The position numbers and the translations under genes are program-made. A stretch of DNA of 64,000 nt from Ascidia mentula (taxonomy: Eukaryota > Chordata > Ascidiacea > Phlebobranchia > Ascidiidae): positions 19,977,001-20,041,000 of the forward strand of contig OX387202.1 of NCBI GenBank assembly GCA_947561715.1, read 5' to 3'. Positions 35,901 through 48,128 of this stretch are shown here, in pieces (positions within the stretch are counted from its first letter, which is position 1; every line of letters starts with the position of its first letter). The notes under the pieces are model-generated. The model worked only from the letters and a program-made list of their open reading frames with translations. It ran no database searches and was not told the origin of the DNA.

Positions 35901-38900
35901 CACCAACGTCGGTGGTTCGTTCTGAAACCAAACGCGATCGAATATTTCAAGAACAGCAACCGCGATGCCCAGAAGATCGGGTCGATGGGACTCAACAGTC
36001 TCTGTGTTGTCACCTCACCGGACGAGAACGTCTTTGTAAGTCCCTGGTGTATGTAGGAGTAAAAGTGAGCTTTCGTGTGTTTACTAGAGATGAACACTTG
36101 TTAATCGAACCTCGCTGTGAGATCCTGTATAGCTGGACGATTCCCTCTTACCATGTAAAACACGTAACACTTAAAATCATAAAACGAATGTAATAAAGTT
36201 TAATAATATGTATGTTGCCTACACAAAAAGCACTTGTTTAAACAGGATCAGTCTGGTATAATACAAGGGAAATATACGTTTATTCCCGTTAAGCATGTCA
36301 TTTTTTGTGTAATATTACTGAACATTGACCGGCAGCTGTAGTTTTGATCCACACTTTCTATACTAGAAGTTACGCCACCTCTATTTCACTACAGACGCAG
36401 ACAGGTTTGTGGGAGATTGTGGTGTACGGGAGGAAGCACACCCTCCGACTCAGCACGGAGGTAGAGGAAGACGCGAACATCTGGAGCAGTGAGATCCAGG
36501 CTATGATAGATGGACAACCTCTGATTATCACCAAAACAAAGATCCTAATGGACAAGATCAAGGTACAGAAGTGTAGAATTGAAACTGAGCTTATTGCTTG
36601 GAGTAATCTGCTTTCAGGGCAACTGCTTCGATCTAATATGTCGGTGATGTGTCTGGTGATTATCTTGCCACTTAAGTAGCCAGGCGAAAAGCTTATTGCA
36701 TTGAAATTACCTGCTTAAAAAACACATCAGGAAATATTATTACAATGTTGTTAACAAAACGACTCTGCCCAAAGCATTTCATTATTTCACTTATATTTAG
36801 CATGTTGCCCATAGTGTATGAAAATATGACTAAAAATTTGTGTATGTTGCAACAGCGTTCAGATGACAATGAAAAGGAGATCGACTTAATCTACAAAAGG
36901 AACCCAATCTTCAGGCAATCAAGCGAACCTTTAAGATCCCCTTTGCTATCCCTTCCATACGAACAGGTGACCCAGCAATTATTACAACTATCCGTCCCAG
37001 AATCCAATGCTAACGCAAACTTAATAGTGCTGCAAGTATCCACGTGGTTGTCATAAAACCATGATGGCGTCAACATCATTTTACCCGAACTATCTGTGAC
37101 GTAACATTGCTCACATTGTTGTGTTGCTTACGAACCAAGTTGATTATTCAAAAAAAAATATGAAAGTATTGGTTTCGCTACTTAGAAAAAAAAGGCATAG
37201 AAATCATAATCAACCGATGTTTGCTCACAGGTGCCCTCTCGTGACGACCACTACACGTTGAGGGACGAGGCTGTGAGGATTTTTAACGTCCTCCTTCAAA
37301 TGGAAGAACGGACTTTTCAGAACATTGAGGAGGAAGCGAAATCACTCCAGGTAAAAAAACTGAAAAAATTGTTTTTAAATTTTGCTTTTTGATATTTCTC
37401 GAATTCCCGCCTGTAATTGAGTTTCCTCCCCTATATATTTGCTCATGTTATGACGTTTGTCAGGTAATTGTGGATCTTCCTTTGCAATGAGTGGGGAATA
37501 ATGTTCACATATCACAATTTATATCAACGTTTTACTTGACGTCAATCAGCATTCAAAACAGACAATCAAAAAGCATTGCGACACCGTCCAGCCAACAAAC
37601 TATCTATCTGTTCGTTCCAGGCGATCATGCGAGTGTGCCACGGCTCCAAGCTATTCCAGGACGAGCTTTACCTCCAATTAATCAAACAAACCGCCATCTA
37701 CACCCTCCAACTCACCACAGACGAGCAAATGTGTGACCAGCTTCATGTGACGTCATGTCCGCATTACTGGCATCTCATAGCTTGTATGTGTTGCGCGTAC
37801 CACCCATCACGTCCTGTGCTGTCTTACCTGAAGCTGCATCTAAAGAGGTATGACGTCACCAAAGTGTGTAAATAACTTGGTTATCCAATGTAGAGTTCGC
37901 GGAACCCTTAACACAAAAGGTTTACTAAATTTGGGGGTTCTTGGTTAAGTTAAACAATCGTTCTAGGTTTCGCAGACGAAAATTTTGTGAATATCTGATC
38001 TGAGCGCTAATTCTAAAACATCTCTAACCCCACTTTTGTTGGTAAACCAGAATTTATTGCTTGCCTCAATGCTTTGTATTCCCAGTAAATTTGAAACAAA
38101 ATGCTCGTTTAATGAGAGATAAGCCAAGAAATGTCTTAAGCTTTCACGCCCACCGACGATTTTGCCGGGCAAAACTGGTGGGGCGTGCGCCACTGAGAAG
38201 CACTTGCTACTAAGCAGTAGTTTTGCATTACAGCGGGTCGGGTTATCTTACCTCACGCTGTTGACTGCACACAAATGTGCCATAAGATGCCTGGGAATCT
38301 GTACAGTAATGATTATTCGGGGATCCTTTTCACCGTTTGTTTATTAACATCCGTTATCAGGGTACAAGAGCGATTTCCTGGTACTCTTGGTGGAGCTTAT
38401 GCCGAGTTCGGTGAAAATGCGCTGAGTCAGCAGACGTCACGTCGACGTGAGATGGTTCCTTCCATTGCTGAGATTTGTGCTGTGCTGGAGATGAGGGACC
38501 TGGTCACTGTGATTAACTGCTATGGTGGCGCAACATGCGAAATCTACATTAACTCTTTCACCACTGCTGGAAAGGCAAGTAGAGCATTGCTGCAAATTGT
38601 AATGTCGAACACTCGGAAGTATTTCTTGTATAATATTGAATTGTATTTTCTTCTGATGATCTGGTTTTGTTGGTTGGTGGCAAACATGCTTCTTTTTCAA
38701 TATTTGTTATTAAATTATGTTCTGCATTTTTATGTGTTCAGAAGCGTTTCGTTGTTTTAGTTACAAAATGTTTTTACTTTAAATTAGAGGAGTTACTTTA
38801 GACAGTTTACGTCCAACTTTGGTGTTCAGGTTGTCCAGAAACTCCAGCATGGAATGAACGTGGAAGGGAATAAGAACACGTTCGCATTATTCGAACACAA

Positions 38901-41604
38901 GGGCGATGTTGACAGAGCGATTGAACCAAACACTTTCCTCGCTGATATCGTTGCAAAGTTCGAACAGTAAGTTGCCGTTCGAACTTTTTTACTTGATTTG
39001 AGAAGTCTAGTTACAAATTCGTTGCAAGTAATTGGTCACACAGCTCAAAGAAGAAAATAAAAATATTATCGTACAAAAGTAGATTTTCGCATCATGTAAT
39101 TTAACCCTTTCTCATGTAACGCGAAACATTCGAATTTAAACAGAACAAACTCGGAATCACAAACGAATCCGGATAGTGGCGGTAAGGATTCGGAATGGGT
39201 ATTCTACTTCAAACTTTACTGTGTGTTCGATCCGATTGATGCACGGGAAGACTCAATCGAATATCACTTCGTTTACGAAGACGTGAGTCGGGAGTTTCTC
39301 TGTTTCCATTCAGTGATTTTAGTTTTTTTGATTGAAAACTTGCCTCGGTTGATTCTGTCGTCATGGTAACCTGGCATCCAACGCGGATTTCACGAAGCCG
39401 TAGAATTCCTTACATGAGCTACTGGACATCTTAAATCGTCTGGGTTCCTTCTCAACTCAAATAACTTTGGCGAAAAAATTTCGGGAAACACTGACCTTGA
39501 GTGCTTGACTTAAAATAAATATTTACTCATTTTTGTATTTTGTATTTTCTAAACGCAGGAGTTTCCAATGCAGAAAATAAATTTCATACAACCTCTAGCT
39601 TTCTTAAAAACATTAACTCAGAACTTCCCTAATGTTGCAGGTCCACGAACAAGTGATACAGGGACTTTACCCTCTATCTGATGACGCATTGAAAGATATC
39701 GCAGCTTTAAGGTTGCAATTCGCTGAAGGAAATTACCATCAAATCAATATTGAGTAAGTTTATTTAAGTGGAGCCGAAACTTTATCTTCATTGCTTCGTT
39801 CCGTTTAACCAACAAAAAGCATAAAAATATAAAACTGCCAATGGATTTTCAAGACTTCTTTTGCGAATATAAAACATGGATTTCATTTTCCAGTGCTGAC
39901 ATTGGCAAATATTATCCAATCAACAAGTTGATGGCCGCTTACGAGATCACAAACGAAAACGAAGACTTCTACTTCAAACGAACCGATTCTTTCTCGAATG
40001 AATTAAATGCAAACTCAATGCCAGCCAAGAAACGTTCTGTGAGTAAAGGTTTTTATTCGGTCTCAATTTGATTTTTTCGATAATTAAGACGTTCTCATAA
40101 ATTACGTAAAATTTCAAACTCGCCACGTAGATCTCCCCCTCTTCGAACACATCCTTTCATACCATGTTAGTTATCCGTTCCCATGGGGCCTGACTCGATA
40201 AACTTGTGGTTTCATCGGTGCCCATGCCATTTTATTCCGCATATTTATTGTTCACACGCGTTCAAGTCGTTTTTGTTCAAAAGAAAATTGAGTTATATTT
40301 GGACGTTGGCATCAACCGCGCATGAATCGTATTCCACAACTAATCGTCATTCTTTAAATCAGCTCGTATATTGATAGTTAGTAAAACAACAAAGGATTTT
40401 AATTTGTGGACGGAGCGAATAGAGGCCGAAACGTTAAAATTGAACAAATCGTTTTTGTCAACGAAGAGTTTCGTCAGATTTTAATTCTTTCAGGGGTCGA
40501 GTCTTTTTAACACGTTCCGGAAGAGAGGGATGAAGAAGGTGAAGGAGGAAGGTGAGAGCGGTGAGATGAAGAGGACTCTCTTCCTGGAGGAACTACAGGA
40601 TGTCAAATCCAACGTCCTGGATAGATGGAGGAGATTGAGAGGAATGCCGCAAGAAGACGCCGTGGTCAGTATCACAATAATCTCACTAAACAATAAGACT
40701 GGAGTTTTGTGTTATTGGATGTCGGTACATCTCTGCCCGTGGTTGATATTTATTGGCATTGTATTTGGGTGCTTGATGTTTAAATATTATTCGCATAATT
40801 TTATGTTCAGCATATTTCGCGTTCTCTTCATTCCGTCTAATTCATTTTATCTCAACAATTTGTTTCAGGCTGAATATGTTAACCTTGCACGTCGGTGGCC
40901 CGGATACGGATCCTACTTGTTTAAAGTTGAAAATCACGACGCGCAGTTCGGTCAAACCCTTCTCACTCTGGCGATATCGGCGCAGGGAGCAACTGTGTTC
41001 AAACGAGGTCACTCACAGTCCCTAGATCATTTCTCATATGAAAAGTAAGTTTGATCGAACACAATGGTTCGTTTTCAACGCGAGAAGACACGAAACTTGT
41101 TGGAGTTATTGGCTCTTAACGTTTCTGCTTATCGGTCTTATGAATATAATGCAGTTTATTTTACGAAACATAAACTTACCATTACCATAGTAGTGGGGTA
41201 ACGTGGAGTCCATATTTCCCTGCAGTTTATTTGGCGTCAGAAAACAAAATTGTTGGTAAACTACGGCCCAAATGTTTGATTCGGTCAAATGCCCACTTAC
41301 AAATAAAGTTTTCAAATAGAGTCTCGGGTTTGCTGCGGCCGGTTTCGAATTCGGCTCTGACGTTTGAAAAGTCTCAGAACCACTGTTCCAAACAATTAAA
41401 CAAGATTTTGCAGCTACATTCCTTGAGTTGAACATGTTATTGTGTCTTCCTCTCAGGATCCAGTCTTTCGGAGCGGGATCTGCGAATGTTTTCAGACTTC
41501 AGACCGAGTCAAGAGGGGACATTTCCTTCACCGCAGAACAAGTTAACGAGATTGTGAAACTCATGCGAGCTTACGTCACCGCCCTCTTCCGCCGAAAGCA
41601 TTGA
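18654..41604 (+). CDS. MYO10: Myosin X (MYO10-like), copy B, nearly complete
   Basis: Forty-five exons join in phase to 2026 codons and a stop at 41602-41604; human MYO10 is about 2058 residues, so only some 50-60 N-terminal residues are missing. Motor exons before the duplicated block are 18654-18809, 20201-20388, 22120-22206, 22578-22753, 23431-23444, 23796-23880, 24061-24164, 25525-25654 and 26838-26956. From 27426 on every exon has its counterpart in copy A. I found no exon resembling the N-terminal SH3-like start (consensus around G-x-x-V-W) between 16165 and 18653, and no clear promoter. The first listed exon begins in phase 0 after a TTTTAG acceptor. No frame breaks were seen, so this copy looks functional. 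Copy A is its near-identical tandem neighbour upstream. Confidence 0.95.
24165..25524. other. Large intron of MYO10 copy B
   Basis: No exon or element recognised; AT-rich, with a few TGACGTCA-like motifs. Confidence 0.6.
27426..31026 (+). CDS. MYO10: MYO10 copy B: C-terminal motor half and IQ lever (11 exons)
   Basis: Exons are 27426-27572, 27986-28086, 28550-28709, 28838-28906, 29049-29131, 29191-29296, 29359-29439, 29677-29801, 30013-30124, 30330-30491 and 30829-31026. The encoded protein matches copy A exon for exon, with switch II (DIFGFENF), the SH1 region and four IQ-like motifs. Most differences from copy A lie in introns, and they are few, so the two copies are recent or are being homogenised. 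Confidence 0.95.
28317..28527 (-). repeat. tRNA-derived SINE-like relic (copy B)
   Basis: Copy of the relic in the matching intron of copy A, with the same A-box-like and B-box-like sites. Confidence 0.5.
31349..34158 (+). CDS. MYO10: MYO10 copy B: charged helix, coiled coil and acidic linker (8 exons)
   Basis: Exons are 31349-31426, 31677-31748, 32020-32157, 32353-32565, 32711-32809, 33250-33327, 33728-33806 and 34019-34158. Residue differences from copy A are Gln to Arg near the end of the second exon, Phe to Leu at the end of the fourth (ESLALEV) and Glu to Lys in the seventh (YEAKDIK). Frame is intact. The donor after 33806 is GTACGT. Confidence 0.9.
34506..37847 (+). CDS. MYO10: MYO10 copy B: PH1/PH2/PH3 and MyTH4 (9 exons)
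   Basis: Exons are 34506-34675, 34816-35019, 35129-35262, 35462-35592, 35832-36035, 36395-36562, 36856-37035, 37231-37350 and 37621-37847. The order PH1N, PH2, PH1C, PH3, MyTH4 is the same as in copy A. The exon at 35832 has Ala in place of Gly at its first codon. The intron between 34675 and 34816 is 25 bp shorter than in copy A because it has two rather than three units of a 25-bp repeat. Confidence 0.95.
34752..34801. repeat. 25-bp intronic repeat, two units (copy B)
   Basis: Same repeat and position as in copy A, one unit fewer. Confidence 0.95.
38361..41604 (+). CDS. MYO10: MYO10 copy B: FERM domain and stop (8 exons)
   Basis: Exons are 38361-38574, 38830-38966, 39144-39282, 39641-39753, 39894-40038, 40494-40664, 40869-41044 and 41457-41604. 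The sequence is near identical to copy A, including the GC donor after 38574 and the C-terminal RRKH. The known cargo-binding role of the family applies. The gene ends here; the homologous downstream sequence runs on to 43202. Confidence 0.93.
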
Positions 41605-43202
41605 AAGTTGACACCGAGCACTTTTATTGCGTTCAGATTTTAACGAAACTTTAGCATTTGTCGTTCTAGCCACAAACTTGAATGTTAAGATCAGGGGTTT
41701 TCCACAGGGTCACCATATGGACCACAGCGATCTATATCAATGGCTTCCACATTACCACACAATATTACCTTCGCCGATGCATGTTTTTGTGACATTACTC
41801 AGCAAAAACTTTCGTCGGTTGGGAGGATCCACAGAATTAACCAGGGTGTCGTTGGACCCGAACAAGCTCGCGAGTTGTTCCAAGTCTTTCACGTCCCAAT
41901 AAGGTTTATTTGCAGGATCATGTATCTTATAGTTTCGGCATATACGCTTACACCCACTCTCAATACTCCGCTTCAGTGTTTAAACCTTGCAGTGACGATT
42001 TTCATTTGTTTTGCCACTTTCACATGTTTTTTTCGCTAGTCATATTCTTTCTTGTCCTGAAGCACTTGGTGATCTTTTCTGTCTATTTTGTTTTCGGGAA
42101 ACCAAATTCCATAACCATAGAAATCACAACCAGTGATAAAGTTGTCAGTCCCACTCATGGCATTTTAACTTGTGATTTGTAATTTCAATATTATTTCACA
42201 ATTATTTCGCCCCAATCATGACCCACACCCAAAACATGTGTGTCTGCTTAATTTTAACATCTAAATAACGTCATCAATACGACGACGTCACCACGTAACA
42301 TGAAATATTCCAACCGCTTTCGTACCTATTGTTGTTAACTCTTTTATCCTTAGACTGCCTATCTTTTAACATTGTTATCTGTCTAATATTATTTATTGTA
42401 CATTTGCATCAATTTACTGCTTCTTCGATTTGGTTGTTTTATAAACACAGTTCCTTGTATGTCTGCGGCAAGCCAGTTGAGGCCTGTGATGTCACAATTG
42501 CTTATTGTTACGTTCCAATTACTGCTATTGTTTCACTGTCGCTCGGTTTTGAAAAAGAAACAAACCCTGAATTGGGATCGAAAAGAAATTCGTATTTTGA
42601 GATCTTGTCGGAAAATTCTGGTTTTTAACATGGCCTGAAACTGACATCATGATCCTTGGTGTTTGGTGACTGGAAATTCTATTTATCGAGTAATTTATTT
42701 CGGGTTCAGGAATCAATTCTACAAAACTTCACTCTCTCCATGCCATCTACGTTCTGCCATGGAATGCAACCGGCAGACGCATCAGACGCGGCTGAGTCCT
42801 CCACCAACTGCTAAGTTTGGTTATTACACAAGAGTGTATAAGGTCTAACCTTGGGAGGTGACAAGAAAATGATTTGTAAAGGAAAGTCAAAGCTAGTATG
42901 CTACTCATGCCGAAGTAAATGTTTCAAACACCACTGTGTTCATCATTAGTGACAAGCAAGAATGAGTTGCAGCAAGGTGTGCGCAGAGGTAGGCAGGTAA
43001 CTGAACAGACAAAAACAACGACACAAATGAAACACGTGACAGACGCCACTCGAAGGCCCACGGCCGTGACGTCATCATTTGGGCTGCAATGAGGACCTGT
43101 GTGTTGACAAGAAACCTTGCTACACAATTTACCCTCACATAAAACCTTTCCCATAAGTCGGTGAAATTGCGCCGCGATATCCGCGCATTTCTGTAAATAT
43201 TT

Positions 43203-43980
43203 GCGGTGAATTGGCGTGACTGCATTTTTGGGGTTTATCGGAGAAAGCCAAACTGAACTGAATCAAATTTACTGACATCCTCGAATCAGAAATCAACTGT
43301 CAAATCTGATGGATCAATGTTTATATTTACATGGATTATCAACATAAAGCATGGAAACGGTTGCATGCGATATTACAACAACGACATGATATACAAGGAA
43401 TGATAAAACGGAATATGTTGCCAATATCTAATTGACACGTTGACATAATTCTATGGAAGAAGTGGCATCCGAAACACACAAAATGTAATAATAAATAGTG
43501 TCGACGTCATATTTGCAATTATTATGTTGTGTTTTGAAGGGACAGAGGACAAAGGACATATAGGACAGAGACTTTTTGTACGCGTGGTTTGTAACGTGTT
43601 ATTGTTAATCCTCGTGCGCTTGTTTATTATGTATTAAACTGATCGATTGACTGTGGGTTTGATAGCAGCCTTTTTATCAGGAGTCAGATATACGGCAGTG
43701 TTATTATTTGTGTAGACGTTTTAAGTAACGCCCTACAAATACCATGATAATAACAAACATGCAGAAAGGTGATGTTTTCGCTACTAACACAAAAATTGTA
43801 AGGATTTGTGGAATAAATTCGGTTCGGTATAATTGCTTTCCTGTTATTTACGATTTAAAGCCTTTTTCAAAACAGGTGAAAGTATTTACAATGTGTGTCA
43901 ATAATTGTCAATTAACACGACGTTACCATGGTAACTAACGACGCAATGTTAATTTTCGTCACTTTAAACCTCCCCAACAT
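43203..43980. other. Spacer downstream of duplication unit B
   Basis: AT-rich, between the end of the duplicated block and the stop codon of the minus-strand fibrinogen-related gene; probably contains its 3' UTR. Nothing else recognised. Confidence 0.6.
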
Positions 43981-46900
43981 TTACTCGCATTTCACTTTCA
44001 TCTTAGAACTCATTATTCCGCTCCATGAGTATTTCCATCCCAACCAACTCATAGTGTTGCTATTAGTAGCAGTTCTCGACCACGGACCATTGAGTTTGGC
44101 ATGTGAACAACTACGATGCCACCAAGCTCCACCATGAACCACAGCACAATTACCTCCTGACCACCTGCAATTATAATTATGTCGGTTGTCAACAACTCTG
44201 TGTTACAACTTATTTAAACTCAGTTAAAACTTGTGTTTAACTAAAACGTTAACGCAACCCCCTGTTTCAGAGCAATTGATTTTTACAATTGTTGATTTAG
44301 GGTAGGCGGTTAACTTTGTCAACGAAAATCAACTATTTGAGGAAATGCATTTCATCTTTATTAGAACAACTCGATTTACTTCGTTAGTAAAACAGAAATA
44401 TAATCAGACACGTTGTATCATTATTACTCACCTATCATTGTCTCTGTTGGGTGTTGTAAATCTCACCCCGTTATCATATTTCATGGAATCTCCTATATTC
44501 CCCGAATATCCGGATATAGTAATTGTGTAAGAACTTCCTTCATCGCCAATGCTGAAAGTACTGAAAACAACAATGTCATAATGTTTAATTTAATGCAAAG
44601 TAATTTAAATAACAACGGATAATTTGTTGTTTTAAATCAATCCGCTTACATTGGTTTGTTGCTCATGGAAATGATTGTTGAACATAAAACCCTTTATGAC
44701 GTAATAAACGACATGTGTCATACATTGTGTTGCGTGGGATAATTATTTGTCAACTAAGCAATAAACACAGAGTGGGATTAGAAGTTTTGAGAAGGAAACC
44801 CAGATATTTTTCAACTTTAAGTTCACAAACGACTGGAGGTCCATTTTTAAGCAACCTGAAACCTGTTCCATTTAAATAAGATGTCAATCAAGCATACGAT
44901 GGTGACATTGCAAGATGTATTAGGAATATCTTACAGGAGAAGCAAAAGTTAGATGAGTTTTTGCCGATACTATTCTGTAACCCGCATTTAACTATGTTGT
45001 TTGTGACAGAGTTTTTTAATATTTCCGAACCTACGTCACTGGCAGGGGACGTGTGCCTCGGTTAAACGTTCGGCGATTACAAAGAGGTAAGTGTATAACA
45101 CACAGTGAATACAGATCATTATATTTCTTTTCCGACTACTTTTGTGTATTTCGGTGCCGACTAATTATCCACCTACAACCCTAAAATTTCCCACCGGATA
45201 AGAACCACTGGCCTAAGGAATTAACTCTGCAGGCCAATGCACCCATTTTCTTGCATAGAGACCCAACAATAGCCAATCAACCACGCAACGACCAGCAGCT
45301 AACCCAGGGGTGGGCAAAGAGAACACAGAGTGTTTACACTATACAACTTATACACTGACAATCAAGTTGTGTCAGCGTCTTACACGTCGCGATTACGGGA
45401 TTTTTGTTGCCTCATTCAAAACATTGGGAGCCGAGCATGTTGGGCAGAAAATCGAAATTTCAAACACTGGATTATGCATGGTTGTTAGATGGAAAATATA
45501 ATAACCATTTGATCCCATATATCGATGTGGGACACAGCACTAATATTCACTGAATTGCTGCCATCAATTGTCAAACGGTTTGGTCGTGGTTAATTTCGCT
45601 TGAACTGACTTCCAGATGCCTACGTTTCGGAAGATTTGGAATCAAGGGAAAGAAAATTTTCTGCAGCCACATTCTCTAAGCGCAAAAAGGTGGCGTTCGA
45701 CCCAATCCGAGCCCCACTGAGCTCGGTCCCGGCAATCCGCGACCAAGCGATCGCGCAAACCTCAAGAGCGTTGATGTGGGGTCGTTACGAGTTGATTACC
45801 ATCCCTATGTTTGTGCGGTATCTAAACTTTTTGTTTCATAATTATTCCGAACTGAGTAAATGCATTGAAACACAGCAAGAATATTCTGTGTTGCTTCAAA
45901 CTTAAATACCGAATTTTGGGAATCTGACGTAATAAGGGGGGTATTTCCCTAATGTCTTTTAAGATTTTGTTAAGTATGACGACCTGGCAGCATCGGGTAA
46001 ATTATCGTTGAAACAATGGCATTAAATTGAAAACGTTAAATTCGTTATAGTCTTACCTATACTCGGCAAAACCATGACCTCCGGAAAAATCCTGAAGGTC
46101 AACACGAAGATGACATCTAGTGGACGCACTGGTGATTTGATGCAGTTTTTCCAAACCTGATCAAATTTGTTGGTTGTAATAATATTGCTGAAAACATTGG
46201 AATTTAAATTGGATTAACTGACACTGTTACATAGCTTGCTTGAAACGTGTTGTTTGGTTCTCTTGTATATAAACTGGGTGTGTACAAGTTATAACAATGT
46301 GTTCAGTAAAACAAACCTGGAACTCCTGTTGCTGCCAGGCATATTGCAATTTAAAATGTACCGCTCTTCTGGCATAAAATATACGTGCTGTATTTTACGA
46401 CGTTTCGTCTGCCATTCAGCGAGACCTCATCAGGTATTGATATCGCAATTTCAAAGTAAACTGCACTAAAACATTCAGGGGCACACAAAAAAAAAGACAG
46501 GTTGGCACCGCTTGTCAGATCATGTGACAGAGGCAAAACACGAAACTCTGCGGGAGGCGAAACAGTTACAACAAATTGTTATAAACTGCCGGAAAGTAAA
46601 CACATTGTTCTTTGTCGTTGACGCATCCGCTGTTTTTGTGAACGTGAAGCGATTCAAGAAAGAGCCGCTTGGTTTGGTCCAACTCCTTTTCCAGAACTTG
46701 GAAAGGGCTTTATCGAAGGCAACTTCGTGTCGCAATGTCACCGCATGCTTGGCCAACGCAGTCTTGCTGGCATCTTTCGATGCGACATCACGGCGATGCT
46801 CTTTCAGTCGCGTCTTAAAGGCCCTTCCGGTTTCGCCGATGTAAATACCATCGCAATATTTGCATGGTATTAAACAGACCATTCCCTTTGGCTCGGAAGC

Positions 46901-48128
46901 TTCCGTAGCAATAGGTCATGATATTAGATTGCCAAGCGTTGTATGGGGCTTAGTGTAGACTTTTATGCCATAATCCGACATCAATCTTCCCAATGTTTCG
47001 TTAAGGCCAGGGACGTAGGAAATAACAACTGTTCCGCTAGTGGGCGTTTCATCCTTACGGGTTATTGCCAGTATATTTTGAGCGTGCCATAACAGTGGTG
47101 ATTGATAGGGATACCGGTACATTGGTGAACAATGACACCACATCAAAGGATACCATGCTGTCATGTTGCTCCACTCGTAAGCTCCGTACCTCGACTGCAA
47201 ACTCGCGGGAGTTTTTTACATGGTGCGGACTATTGCCCAACAAAAGAAGCGATATTTTAGCATTCTTGAGTCGCTTCACATTCACAAAAACAGTGGATGC
47301 GTCAACGACAAACAACAATGTGTTTACTTTCCTGCAGTTTATAACAATTTGTTGTAACTATTTCGCCTCCCGCAGTGTTTCGTGTTTTGCCTCTGCCACG
47401 TGATCTGACAAGCGGTGTCAACCTGTCCCTTTTTCTTTTTTGTGCCCCTGAATGTTTTAGTGCAGTTTACTTTGAAATTGCGGCATCAATACCTGATGAA
47501 GTCTCGCCGCATGGCAGACGAAACGTCGTAAAAATACAGCACGTATATTTTATGCCAGAAGAGCGGTACATTTTAAACTAAAACAAACTATTATTCAAAG
47601 TTTTGCAACATTTGTACTTAGTTAAGGATTGCTTTATTGGAATACAAACCAATCCAAAGTTCTGTTGATAGATCCCCAAACCCGTTCTTGTAATCCACCC
47701 AATCTCTATCGAAACTCACAGATCCATCATAACGACGCTGGAACACCTGGTAATTATAAAGTAAAACACTTGACACTGATTTTCAGTGAATTGGTCTAAA
47801 AAAGTTAGATGACCTCCATGTCAATATATGACTTTTCACTTTCATGTGTAATTTCCTGACCTTTATAAACAACACAATCCCGGGCGTATGGCTAAGTATT
47901 GTAATGTGAAATCGTAAATTACATGGCGTGCATAATCACCTCGCTTACCCAACATAGCGCTGGTGCCAGGGATTGCCCACCCCTGTGTTAGTGATATTTA
48001 CCACAGTATGAATACCTGCCATCCATCTTCACAGTAAACTTCTTCTCCCGATCTGAGATGTTGGCGACCTTTAATATCTGAAGTTTTACAGGAGCCCGGT
48101 GGAAGAGAATCTATGAGATTCTGGAGAT
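43981..48128 (-). CDS. Fibrinogen-related domain exons (5 exons)
   Basis: Exons in order are 48016-48128 ([19 protein letters not shown]: first disulfide pair), 47650-47746 ([32 protein letters not shown]), 46057-46156 ([18 protein letters not shown]), 44432-44560 ([25 protein letters not shown] calcium-site region) and 43981-44164 ([23 protein letters not shown], then MKVKCE and stop). All hallmark elements of a fibrinogen C-terminal globe are present with the four usual cysteines. Phases at the borders are 0, 1, 2 and 2, all consistent. The acceptor of the last exon is placed at 44164; a closer one at 44156 would break phase. Confidence 0.9.

Larger units (their letters stand above)
27068..43202 (+). 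repeat. Large direct duplication, unit B
   Basis: Partner of unit A. The right border is visible: up to about 43202 the sequence follows copy A, then the two diverge completely (A continues TGTAACG, B continues TGCGGTG). The left border is not testable here. Copy period is about 27.07 kb. Confidence 0.95.
46350..47577 (-). mobile_element. Penelope-like retroelement with inverted terminal arms
   Basis: Arms 46350-46660 and 47263-47577 are imperfect inverted copies of about 310 bp. Between them, on the minus strand, lie a Penelope-type reverse-transcriptase piece ([13 protein letters not shown]), the linker typical of the family ([20 protein letters not shown]), and a GIY-YIG endonuclease ([20 protein letters not shown]). 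Most of the reverse transcriptase is absent, so the copy is shortened and cannot move by itself. It lies in an intron of the fibrinogen-related gene, in the same orientation as that gene. Confidence 0.85.
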
